From NCBI GenBank assembly GCA_902492555.1, contig CABUMH010000091.1, forward strand, positions 1 to 15,679: a DNA stretch of 15,679 nt, read 5' to 3'. The translations under genes and the position numbers were made by a program. Position 1 is the stretch's first letter; every line of letters begins with the position of its first letter. Shown here piece after piece: positions 7,217-13,831 of this stretch. The notes beneath the pieces are model-generated. The model ran no database searches. It saw nothing but the letters and a program-made list of their open reading frames with translations, and was not told the origin of the DNA. The stretch is from Eisenbergiella sp900555195. Lineage in GTDB: Bacteria; Bacillota; Clostridia; Lachnospirales; Lachnospiraceae.

Positions 7217-7981
7217 ATGATACGCAGAGTGATTGAGATCAATGAAGAAAGATGTAACGGATGTGGCCTGTGTGCGGCTGCCTGCCATGAGGGAGCGATT
7301 GGAATGGTGGACGGCAAGGCAAGGCTGCTGCGGGACGATTATTGTGACGGTTTGGGAGACTGTCTGCCCGCCTGTCCGGTGGGGGCCATCTCTTTTGTGG
7401 AAAGGGAGGCCGCCGCTTATGATGAAGCGGCAGTGGAAGAAAATAAGAGGAACAAAGAACGTTCCGGACAGGTTTCTTCCGCACAGACCATCTCTTCGGC
7501 CGAAGGGCAGGAACGGAGGGAAGGGGCGGCTTTCCGGGGCTGCCCTGGGAGCATGGAGCGAAAGATTGACAGAAAGGCGCAGGAGGAACCCAGGGAGGAT
7601 ACGGGCCGGGCGGCCGCTTCCTGGCTTCAGCAGTGGCCCGTCCAGATCAAGCTTGTGCCGGTCAAGGCTCCGTATTTTGACGGCGCCCACCTTCTGATCG
7701 CGGCGGATTGTACGGCCTATGCCTACGGCAGCTTCCATCAGGATTTCATCCGGGGGAAGATTACGCTGATCGGCTGTCCCAAACTGGATGAGGGAGATTA
7801 TGCGGAGAAGCTGGAACAGATCCTGCGCAACAATGATATCCGTTCCGTCACCATTGTCCGCATGGAGGTTCCCTGCTGTAAAGGGCTCGAACGCGCAGCA
7901 GTTACGGCAATGCAGAACAGCGGGAAATTCCTTCCCTGGCAGGTGGCTGTGATCTCAACGGATGGGAGGATTCTGGACTGA
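7217..7981 (+). CDS. Ferredoxin-like 4Fe-4S protein with extra C-terminal Cys domain
   Basis: A 254-aa protein; ATG start with TAGGAG (7205-7210) 6 bases upstream. Residues 13-23 carry a standard C-x2-C-x2-C-x3-C ferredoxin motif (C13, C16, C19, C23). The second motif, C43-x5-C49-x3-C53-P, has Leu46 where the second cysteine normally sits, so the second cluster is either 3Fe-4S or uses another ligand. Residues 60-135 are a charged low-complexity linker. Residues 138-254 form a second domain with conserved-looking cysteines: ADCTAYAYG (C164), IGCPKLDE (C187) and EVPCCKG (C220, C221). I recall this architecture in Clostridia near Crp/Fnr regulators and hybrid-cluster protein genes; no such gene is present here. 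It probably transfers electrons in the cytoplasm; its partner is unknown. A hairpin overlaps its stop codon. Confidence 0.85.
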   Translation: MIRRVIEINEERCNGCGLCAAACHEGAIGMVDGKARLLRDDYCDGLGDCLPACPVGAISFVEREAAAYDEAAVEENKRNKERSGQVSSAQTISSAEGQERREGAAFRGCPGSMERKIDRKAQEEPREDTGRAAASWLQQWPVQIKLVPVKAPYFDGAHLLIAADCTAYAYGSFHQDFIRGKITLIGCPKLDEGDYAEKLEQILRNNDIRSVTIVRMEVPCCKGLERAAVTAMQNSGKFLPWQVAVISTDGRILD

Positions 7982-7996
7982 AATCGTTCAGTCCAG
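7973..7996 (+). terminator. Hairpin overlapping the ferredoxin stop codon
   Basis: CTGGACTGAA (7973-7982) pairs perfectly with TTCAGTCCAG (7987-7996) around an ATCG tetraloop. The TGA stop (7979-7981) lies in the left arm. Only a weak T-rich stretch (GTGATTGTT) follows, so it may be a poor terminator or an mRNA-end stabiliser. Confidence 0.45.
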
Positions 7997-8004
7997 GTGA
8001 TTGT

Positions 8005-8372
8005 TCAATCAGTTGCATCATCCTTTCGCAGCTTTTCGGGAAGTGTTCGCCGCGCCATACATGAACTGGCGCAAAAACACCTGGGCGGGCTGGTTCCCTT
8101 TGGGCGCAAGCCGCTTCAAAAATCGGCTGTTTCTACGCCGTTCCATCAGAACCCTTTCCCTGCCTGGCGGCTAAACTCTGCCCTTACGGGCATCGGACAA
8201 CGCCGCCAGGGCGGGCAGGAAAAGGTTCCTGATGGACCGGCAAGAAACAGCCGATTTTTTCACAGGCCTGCGTCCAAAGGGAATCAGCCCGCCCCGGCGC
8301 TTTGGCGTCAGTTCATGTATGGCGGGGCGAACACTCCCCGGAAAGCTGCGAAAGGATGATGCAACTGATTGA
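8005..8372. repeat. Giant near-perfect palindrome (MITE-like foldback element)
   Basis: The stretch from 8005 to 8170 is the reverse complement of 8372 down to 8203, with about 18 substitutions and a few short gaps over about 166 bases. The outer 31 bases of each arm are identical, and weaker pairing continues outward to about 7996 and 8382. The 32-base centre (8171-8202) holds its own small hairpin, GCCC-TTAC-GGGC (8180-8191). Arm differences include plus-strand G-U wobbles (for example 8036, 8069, 8093 and 8104) and about as many that would wobble only on the other strand. This suggests a decayed DNA palindrome rather than an RNA fold kept on one strand. No target-site duplication or transposase was seen. 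The stretch from 7982 to 8400 holds no credible gene. Confidence 0.85.
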
Positions 8373-8410
8373 GCAGTAACCGACTAAAAACAGACAGAAA
8401 AACTTTCATA

Positions 8411-8440
8411 TTGACATATCGCCGTACAGCATGGTAGGAT
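8411..8440 (+). promoter_or_regulatory. Promoter of the amino-acid ABC transporter genes
   Basis: TTGACA (8411-8416) and TAGGAT (8435-8440) are separated by 18 bp; start is predicted near 8447. Downstream, GATTTAG (8453-8459) pairs with CTAAATC (8472-8478), and GATAAAT occurs twice (8463-8469, 8479-8485). These could be operator or leader elements. A GC-rich CCGGG/CCCGG pairing (8496-8500 with 8522-8526) follows before the gene. Confidence 0.55.
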
Positions 8441-8550
8441 AGTGCCAGCGATGATTTAGTTTGATAAATTGCTAAATCGATAAATCGGTAAAGAACCGGG
8501 GACGGCAGCGCCGCATTCCGGCCCGGGGAGTGACAGAAGGCGGCGCAGAA

Positions 8551-9519
8551 ATGAGGGAGATTATGAAAAAAATCATGGCAGCAATGCTGACGGCAGTGAT
8601 GGTTCTGGGGCTTGCAGGCTGCGGTGCGCAAGAGGCGCAGACGGCGGAGAGTCAGGCAACTGCGGCGGAAAGTACGGCAGCAGGTGCGGAGAGTGTGTCC
8701 GCAGAAGAGACGGGAACGGAAGCGGCATCGGAAACGGCCGCCGAGACCGGGTCCGCGGCTGCGGAGGAGACCGGAGAGACGCAGACGGCTGAAGACGGCC
8801 AGGCACGCACCTTTACGGTGGGCTTTGATGCGGAGTTCCCGCCTTATGGATATAAGGATGACAGCGGGGAGTATGTGGGATTTGACCTTGATCTGGCGCA
8901 GGAAGTATGTGACCGCCTGGGATGGGAACTGGTGAAGCAGCCTATCGACTGGGATGCGAAGGATATGGAACTGGACTCCGGGGCGATTGACTGCATCTGG
9001 AACGGATTTACCATGAACGGCAGGGAAGATCAGTATACATTCAGTTCTCCCTATGTGGATAACAGCCAGGTGTTCGTGGTGGCGGAAGGTTCCGGCATTG
9101 CGACGCAGGCGGATCTGGCAGGAAAGACGGTTGGCGTTCAGAAGGATTCCTCCGCTCTGGCAGCGCTGGAAGGGGATGCGAAGGCTCTGGCGGATACGTT
9201 CGGGGCTCTGAATCAGTATGCGGACTATAACACCGCGTTCATGGATCTGGAAGCGGGAGCGCTGGATGCGCTGGCCATCGATATCGGCGTTGCCAATTAT
9301 CAGATTGCCTCCCGGGACGGCGGTTATGTGATGCTGGACGAATATCTGTCCACTGAGCAGTATGCCATTGGCTTCAAAAAGGGAAATGAGGAACTGCGTG
9401 ACACCGTGGAAGAGGTTCTGATGGATATGGTGGAGGATGGAACTTTCATGGAAATCGCTGAGAAATATGCAGATTATGGCCTGACAGACAGCGTTTGCTT
9501 GGGAACAGCCGCGGAATAA
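8551..9519 (+). CDS. Amino-acid ABC transporter substrate-binding lipoprotein
   Basis: A 322-aa extracellular lipoprotein that captures a polar amino acid for the permease and ATPase downstream. Start choice is uncertain: the ATG at 8551 has AGGCGG 7 bases upstream, while the ATG at 8563 has AGGGAG only 3 bases upstream; a GTG at 8530 also keeps the frame open. Residues 1-24 are a lipoprotein signal peptide with lipobox LAGC (21-24). Residues 25-86 are a tether built almost only of Ala, Glu, Thr, Ser and Gly. The rest is a family-3 solute-binding domain: FTVGFDAEFPPYGY opens it, GFDLDLAQEVCDRLG follows, and the GFTMNGREDQYTFSSPY segment carries the arginine that usually holds the substrate carboxylate. 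The exact substrate (cystine, glutamine or a basic amino acid) cannot be told from sequence alone. Confidence 0.9.
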   Translation: MREIMKKIMAAMLTAVMVLGLAGCGAQEAQTAESQATAAESTAAGAESVSAEETGTEAASETAAETGSAAAEETGETQTAEDGQARTFTVGFDAEFPPYGYKDDSGEYVGFDLDLAQEVCDRLGWELVKQPIDWDAKDMELDSGAIDCIWNGFTMNGREDQYTFSSPYVDNSQVFVVAEGSGIATQADLAGKTVGVQKDSSALAALEGDAKALADTFGALNQYADYNTAFMDLEAGALDALAIDIGVANYQIASRDGGYVMLDEYLSTEQYAIGFKKGNEELRDTVEEVLMDMVEDGTFMEIAEKYADYGLTDSVCLGTAAE

Positions 9520-9568
9520 AAGATTGAAGTAAAAGATTAGAATTGCCTGGAAAGGAAGAAGGCAGGCT

Positions 9569-9597
9569 AAAAAAAGCCGCAGAAAGCGGCTTTTTTT
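9569..9597 (+). terminator. Intrinsic terminator between lipoprotein and permease genes
   Basis: Seven A's, GCCGC (9576-9580), an AGAAA loop, GCGGC (9586-9590), then seven T's (9591-9597). The A and T runs extend the stem, so it could act in both directions. Partial readthrough would give more binding protein than permease, a common arrangement in ABC importers. An upstream GCCTG/CAGGC pairing (9545-9549 with 9563-9567) lies just before it. Confidence 0.85.
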
Positions 9598-9692
9598 GGC
9601 GCGTGAGAAGCGTTCGGATGCGGCGCTTTGGGGAAGATGAAAAATACCCTGCAAGATTAGATGCGCGCGGAAACGTGCAGATAGGAGCAAAT

Positions 9693-10346
9693 ATGGAAAT
9701 CATACGCCTGGTACAGGAATTGGGAGAAGGAATGCTCATTACAGCGGAGATCTTCGTGTTGACGCTGGTATTTTCCCTGCCGCTCGGTTTGATACTGTCA
9801 TTCGGAAGAATGTCCAAAATCGGCGTGCTCCGTTTCCTGACGAAGATCTACATATCGATTATGAGAGGAACGCCGCTGATGCTGCAGCTGATCGTGGTTT
9901 ATTTCTCTCCGTATTACATATTCGGGATCCGGATCTCCAACAGTTACCGGATGGTGGCTGTAATCCTGGCCTTTGTGCTCAATTATGCGGCCTATTTTGC
10001 CGAGATTTACCGCTCGGGAATTGAATCCATGCCGGTGGGACAGTATGAGGCGGCGCGCATGCTGGGATACGGCAGGGCGCAGACATTCATGCGGATCATT
10101 CTGCCCCAGGTGATAAAAAGGGTGCTTCCGTCGATTACTAATGAAATGATCACGCTGGTCAAGGACACTTCCCTGGCCTTTGTGCTTACGGTGACCGAGA
10201 TGTTCACCATTGCAAAACAGATCGCGGCTTCCCAGGCTTCCGTGATGCCGCTGATGGCAGCAGGTGTTTTCTATTATATTTTCAATCTGCTTGTGGCCAC
10301 GGTCATGGAACATGTGGAAAAACGCCTGAATTATTACAGAAGCTAG
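9693..10346 (+). CDS. Amino-acid ABC transporter permease (HisM/GlnP type)
   Basis: A 217-aa inner-membrane protein. The ATG at 9693 has TAGGAG 5 bases upstream, and this start gives the usual length; the open frame runs back to 9543 but has no ribosome site there and crosses the terminator. Hydrophobic segments at about 14-38, 60-80, 86-106, 158-178 and 186-206 give the five-helix topology of the His/Glu/Gln permease family. The ATPase-contacting EAA loop is YEAARMLGYG (118-127) with the following ILPQVIKRVLPS. KDTSLAFVLTV (158-168) is also typical. It lies 12 bp before the ATPase gene. A single permease gene implies a homodimeric channel. Confidence 0.93.
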   Translation: MEIIRLVQELGEGMLITAEIFVLTLVFSLPLGLILSFGRMSKIGVLRFLTKIYISIMRGTPLMLQLIVVYFSPYYIFGIRISNSYRMVAVILAFVLNYAAYFAEIYRSGIESMPVGQYEAARMLGYGRAQTFMRIILPQVIKRVLPSITNEMITLVKDTSLAFVLTVTEMFTIAKQIAASQASVMPLMAAGVFYYIFNLLVATVMEHVEKRLNYYRS

Positions 10347-10358
10347 GAGGAGCGTCAG

Positions 10359-11123
10359 ATGGGTCGAGAATTTCTTAAAATAGATCATATGCGGAAAGTA
10401 TTCGGCGAACTGGAAGTGATTAAAGACATTTCCCTTTCCGTGCAGGAGGGAGAGGTGGTCTCCATTATAGGCCCTTCTGGTTCCGGAAAATCCACCCTTT
10501 TGCGCTGCGCGACCATGCTGGAACGCATGGACGGCGGAAGCCTTTCCTATTTGGGCGAGCGGGCTGTGTGGGAGGAAGGCGGGAAGTGCGTCTATGCGCC
10601 GAAGGCCAGCCTGAAGCAGATCGGAAGATATTATGGACTGGTTTTCCAGAATTTTAACCTGTTTCCCCATTATACGGTGCTTAAAAATATCATTGACGCG
10701 CCTGTCTGTGTGGATAAGGTGCCGAAGGAAGAAGCTGTGGGAAGGGCGGAAGAGCTGCTCGCAAGGCTGGGGCTCTCCGATAAGAAGGACGCCTATCCGT
10801 ATCAGCTCTCCGGAGGGCAGCAGCAGCGGGTATCCATTGCCCGTGCCCTGGCCAGACAGCCCAAAATTCTGTTTTTTGATGAGCCCACATCGGCGTTGGA
10901 TCCCGAACTGACAGGAGAGGTGCTCAAAGTCATCCGTCAGCTGGCGAAAGAACGCATGACCATGATTATTGTCACCCATGAAATGCAGTTCGCCAGGGAA
11001 CTTTCTGACCGGATCCTTTTCATGGAAAAAGGAGTGGTCTGCCAGGAAGGAACGCCGGAGGAACTGTTCTCATCCCCGAACGCCAGGGTGCGGGAGTTCA
11101 TCGGCCGCGTGATGCAGGTCTGA
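10359..11123 (+). CDS. Amino-acid ABC transporter ATP-binding protein (GlnQ type)
   Basis: A 254-aa cytoplasmic ATPase that powers the preceding permease. ATG start with AGGAGG 8 bases upstream. Visible motifs: Walker A GPSGSGKST (38-46), Q-loop Q97 in VFQNFNLFPH, signature LSGGQQQ (150-156), Walker B ILFFDE (170-175) with the D-loop ALDPE, and the switch histidine H207 in VTHEM. It is slightly longer than usual GlnQ-type proteins (about 240 aa), mainly from a short insert around residues 66-90 (GERAVWEEGGKCVYAPKASL). I recall a similar insert in Clostridia homologues. Last gene of the transporter cluster. The next 360 bases contain no gene, only the purC promoter and leader; no clear terminator follows the stop. 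Confidence 0.95.
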   Translation: MGREFLKIDHMRKVFGELEVIKDISLSVQEGEVVSIIGPSGSGKSTLLRCATMLERMDGGSLSYLGERAVWEEGGKCVYAPKASLKQIGRYYGLVFQNFNLFPHYTVLKNIIDAPVCVDKVPKEEAVGRAEELLARLGLSDKKDAYPYQLSGGQQQRVSIARALARQPKILFFDEPTSALDPELTGEVLKVIRQLAKERMTMIIVTHEMQFARELSDRILFMEKGVVCQEGTPEELFSSPNARVREFIGRVMQV

Positions 11124-11200
11124 TGGGAACGCGGAAGCAGACAGAACGAGTATGACGAAAGAGCCCCGCGAGCAGCTGTTCGTAGGGTTGCCCCGATTCT

Positions 11201-11315
11201 TGCCGGAAGCGCGAGAAATTTTTGGCATTATGTAGAAAATTGTTCCTTGTCCCGGTCTGTCCTTGATTTCTAAAAAACGGTGCGATATACTTACATACAG
11301 AAATCGCTTCCGGCA
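11201..11315. repeat. Inverted repeat flanking the purC promoter
   Basis: TGCCGGAAGCG (11201-11211) is matched exactly by CGCTTCCGGCA (11305-11315), 93 bases apart, with the purC promoter between them. Only the right copy would be in a transcript from that promoter, so the pair either acts on DNA as a two-site operator or folds only in readthrough RNA from the transporter genes. Confidence 0.45.
11263..11291 (+). promoter_or_regulatory. purC promoter
   Basis: TTGATT (11263-11268), a 17-bp spacer and TATACT (11286-11291). Predicted start near 11298 gives a leader of about 186 nt before purC. I looked for purine, T-box and THF riboswitch cores in this leader and did not recognise any. Confidence 0.6.
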
Positions 11316-11366
11316 GGAACAAAAAGCGCGGCGGAGGAATGGATGAATCCGCTGGTTTTGTTAATT

Positions 11367-11397
11367 GAAAGGTGGCCTGGAGACGGAGCCATCTTTC
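11367..11397 (+). terminator. Attenuator-like hairpin in the purC leader
   Basis: GAAAGGTGGC (11367-11376) pairs with GCCATCTTTC (11388-11397) with one G-U pair, around an 11-base loop. CTTATT follows instead of a full T-run, so termination would be partial. It lies about 70-100 nt into the predicted transcript. Confidence 0.35.
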
Positions 11398-11483
11398 CTT
11401 ATTAAAGAAGGCGTGCGCGCGGGATATGGGACGCAGATGCCAAAAGTGGATGCGCAAAGCGCAGGAAAGGCGAGGTAAACGGA

Positions 11484-12188
11484 ATGGAAAAACTGGAACA
11501 GCTCTATGAAGGCAAGGCGAAGAAGGTGTTCAAAACAGAGGATCCGGATGTGCTGATCGTGGATTACAAGGACGACGCTACCGCATTCAATGGGGAAAAG
11601 AAGGGCACCATTGTCGGTAAGGGCGTGATTAACAATAAGATGAGCAACCATGTGGATCAGCTTCTGGAAAAGGAAGGCGTTCCCACGCACTATATTGAAG
11701 AACTTTCCGACCGTGAGACGGCTGTGAAGAAGGTGGAGATCGTTCCCCTGGAAGTAATCATCAGAAATGTGGCTGCTGGAAGCTTTTCCAAGAGGCTTGG
11801 CGTGCCGGAGGGAACTCCCTTTGACGAGCCCACGATTGAGTTCAGCTATAAGAATGACGAACTGGGCGATCCGCTGATCAATTCTTATTTCGCAGTGGCG
11901 ATGAAGCTTGCAACCTGGGAAGAGATTGAGACCATTAAGAAGTACGCATTTAAGGTAAACGACGTGCTGAAGGCCTATTTCCTGCAGGCGGACATCAAGC
12001 TGATCGACTTCAAGATCGAGTTCGGCCGTTATCACGGACAGATCATCCTGGCCGATGAGATCAGCCCGGATACCTGCAGACTGTGGGATGTGCATACGAA
12101 CGAGAAGCTGGATAAGGATCGTTTCCGCCGTGACCTTGGAAATGTAGAAGAGGCTTATAACGAGGTGTTCAAGCGTCTGGGCCTGTAA
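11484..12188 (+). CDS. purC: SAICAR synthetase (PurC)
   Basis: A 234-aa cytoplasmic enzyme, the usual bacterial length. It ligates aspartate to CAIR with ATP to give SAICAR in purine synthesis. ATG start with GAGGT (11472-11476) 7 bases upstream. LYEGKAKKVF (7-16) is the N-terminal ATP-binding strand-turn. IVPLEVIIRNVAAGS (86-100) and LIDFKIEFG (173-181) match the two family signatures, and ADEISPDTCRLWD (190-202) carries conserved acidic residues. It has its own promoter and a structured 186-nt leader. The gap to purB is 178 bp with strong hairpins, so purB may be co-transcribed under partial termination. The identification is secure. Confidence 0.98.
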   Translation: MEKLEQLYEGKAKKVFKTEDPDVLIVDYKDDATAFNGEKKGTIVGKGVINNKMSNHVDQLLEKEGVPTHYIEELSDRETAVKKVEIVPLEVIIRNVAAGSFSKRLGVPEGTPFDEPTIEFSYKNDELGDPLINSYFAVAMKLATWEEIETIKKYAFKVNDVLKAYFLQADIKLIDFKIEFGRYHGQIILADEISPDTCRLWDVHTNEKLDKDRFRRDLGNVEEAYNEVFKRLGL

Positions 12189-12277
12189 GAAGCAAAGGTT
12201 TGGGCTGTAAAAGGCAGCGGTCAGGGATTGGACGGGCTGCTATGATGCGGGCCCTGGCAGACGGGGCCGGTTGAAGG

Positions 12278-12312
12278 GGCCGGCATGCGCGCGGCAAGCG
12301 CTCATGCCGGCC
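12278..12312 (+). terminator. Strong hairpin between purC and purB
   Basis: GGCCGGCATG (12278-12287) pairs exactly with CATGCCGGCC (12303-12312), and GCGC (12287-12290) with GCGC (12298-12301) continues the stem inward. The T-tract after it is poor (ATTGTGGATTT). GGGGCCGG occurs twice (12263-12270, 12276-12283), and GGCCC (12250-12254) can pair with GGGCC (12264-12268), so neighbouring hairpins are possible. Confidence 0.45.
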
Positions 12313-12366
12313 ATTGTGGATTTCAGAAGGCAAAAAGCAGTATGTAAAAGGAAAAGGAGCCAGATT

Positions 12367-13806
12367 ATGAGTGAAAATACGGACAGATATGTGAGCCCGC
12401 TTTCGGAACGCTATGCGAGCCGGGAAATGCAGTATCTCTTTTCCCCGGATAAGAAATTCAGAACCTGGAGAAGGCTCTGGATCGCCCTGGCGGAGACGGA
12501 AAAAGAACTGGGACTTCTGATCAGCGACGAGCAGATTGAGGAATTGAAGGCCCATGCCGATGATATCAATTATGATGTGGCAAAGGCAAGAGAGAAGGAA
12601 GTCCGTCATGACGTGATGAGCCATGTGTACGCTTACGGCGTACAGTGTCCCAAAGCGAAGGGGATCATCCACCTGGGCGCCACCTCCTGTTATGTGGGAG
12701 ACAATACGGATATCATCGTGATGACGGAAGCCCTGAAGCTGGTAAAGAAGAAACTGGTCAATGTCCTGGCTGAATTGGCGAAGTTCGCCGATACCTATAA
12801 GGATCTGCCCACATTGGCGTTCACCCATTTCCAGCCCGCTCAGCCCACCACTGTGGGAAAACGGGCCAGCCTGTGGATGCAGGAGTTCTATATGGATCTG
12901 GAGGATCTGGATTATGTGATCTCCACCATGAAGCTGCTCGGTTCTAAGGGCACGACGGGAACCCAGGCTTCCTTCCTGGAACTGTTTGACGGGGACATGG
13001 AGAAGGTGAATGCCCTGGATCCCATGATCGCGAAGAAAATGGGCTTTGAGGCCTGCTATCCCGTATCCGGACAGACCTATTCCAGAAAAGTGGATACAAG
13101 GGTGCTGAACGTCCTGGCAGGAATTGCGGCCAGCGCCACCAAGATGGCTGGGGACATCCGCCTGCTGCAGCATCTGAAGGAAGTGGAGGAGCCTTTTGAG
13201 AAGAGCCAGATCGGTTCATCCGCCATGGCTTATAAACGGAACCCCATGCGCAGCGAACGCATCGCTTCCCTTTCCCGTTATGTGATTGTTGACGCACTCA
13301 ATCCCGCCATCACATCCGCCACGCAGTGGTTTGAGCGCACGCTGGACGATTCTGCGAACAAGCGGCTGAGCATTCCGGAAGGTTTCCTGGCCATCGACGG
13401 GATCCTTGATCTGTGCCTGAACGTGGTGGACGGGCTGGTGGTTTATCCGAAGGTGATCGAGAAGCGGCTTTTGTCCGAACTTCCGTTCATGGCTACAGAG
13501 AACATCATGATGGATGCTGTGAAGAAAGGCGGAGACCGCCAGGAACTGCATGAGCGGATCCGGGAGCTTTCCATGGAAGCGGGCCGCCGTGTGAAGGCGG
13601 AAGGAAAGGATAACAACCTGCTTTCTCTCATCGCGGCAGATCCCCTGTTCATGACGACCGAAGAAGAACTGGAAAAGACCCTGGATCCTTCCCGCTATGT
13701 GGGCTGTGCGCCTCAGCAGGTGGAACGCTTCCTGAAGGAAGTGATCGCCCCTGTGCTGGAAGACAATCGGGAACTGCTGGGAGTGAAGGCGGAGATTAAC
13801 GTTTAA
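12367..13806 (+). CDS. purB: Adenylosuccinate lyase (PurB)
   Basis: A 479-aa homotetrameric lyase of the fumarase/aspartase superfamily. It removes fumarate from SAICAR (giving AICAR) and from adenylosuccinate (giving AMP). The ATG at 12367 has AAGGAG (12354-12359) 7 bases upstream; the frame is open from a TTG at 12271, but that lies before the purC-purB hairpin and has no ribosome site. Motifs: RHDVMSH (80-86), GATSCYVGDNTD (105-116), THFQPAQPTT (153-162) and the signature loop GSSAMAYKRNP (283-293) with the catalytic serine. Human lyase has SSAMPYKRNP at this loop, so this is the human-like, longer subtype with Pro replaced by Ala. No clear promoter was seen just upstream, so it probably depends on purC transcription. 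Confidence 0.97.
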   Translation: MSENTDRYVSPLSERYASREMQYLFSPDKKFRTWRRLWIALAETEKELGLLISDEQIEELKAHADDINYDVAKAREKEVRHDVMSHVYAYGVQCPKAKGIIHLGATSCYVGDNTDIIVMTEALKLVKKKLVNVLAELAKFADTYKDLPTLAFTHFQPAQPTTVGKRASLWMQEFYMDLEDLDYVISTMKLLGSKGTTGTQASFLELFDGDMEKVNALDPMIAKKMGFEACYPVSGQTYSRKVDTRVLNVLAGIAASATKMAGDIRLLQHLKEVEEPFEKSQIGSSAMAYKRNPMRSERIASLSRYVIVDALNPAITSATQWFERTLDDSANKRLSIPEGFLAIDGILDLCLNVVDGLVVYPKVIEKRLLSELPFMATENIMMDAVKKGGDRQELHERIRELSMEAGRRVKAEGKDNNLLSLIAADPLFMTTEEELEKTLDPSRYVGCAPQQVERFLKEVIAPVLEDNRELLGVKAEINV

Positions 13807-13831
13807 AGCGAATGCCGCAGAACGGCTCCCA

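Noticed and set aside
7997..8359. 120-codon open frame across the palindrome
   Set aside because: It lies entirely within the inverted repeat, has no ribosome site, and its translation resembles no protein family; the open frame follows from base composition.
8308..9690. 460-codon antisense frame opposite the binding lipoprotein gene
   Set aside because: Runs through half of the palindrome, the terminator and a clear lipoprotein gene; composition is that of a shadow frame.
9798..10979. 393-codon antisense frame opposite the permease and ATPase genes
   Set aside because: Both sense genes have complete motif sets; the reverse frame is rich in His/Gln/Arg with no family match.
11367..11397. 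T-box leader, because of the AAAGGTGGC string
   Set aside because: The conserved T-box core (AGGGTGGNACCGCG type) and a specifier stem are absent.
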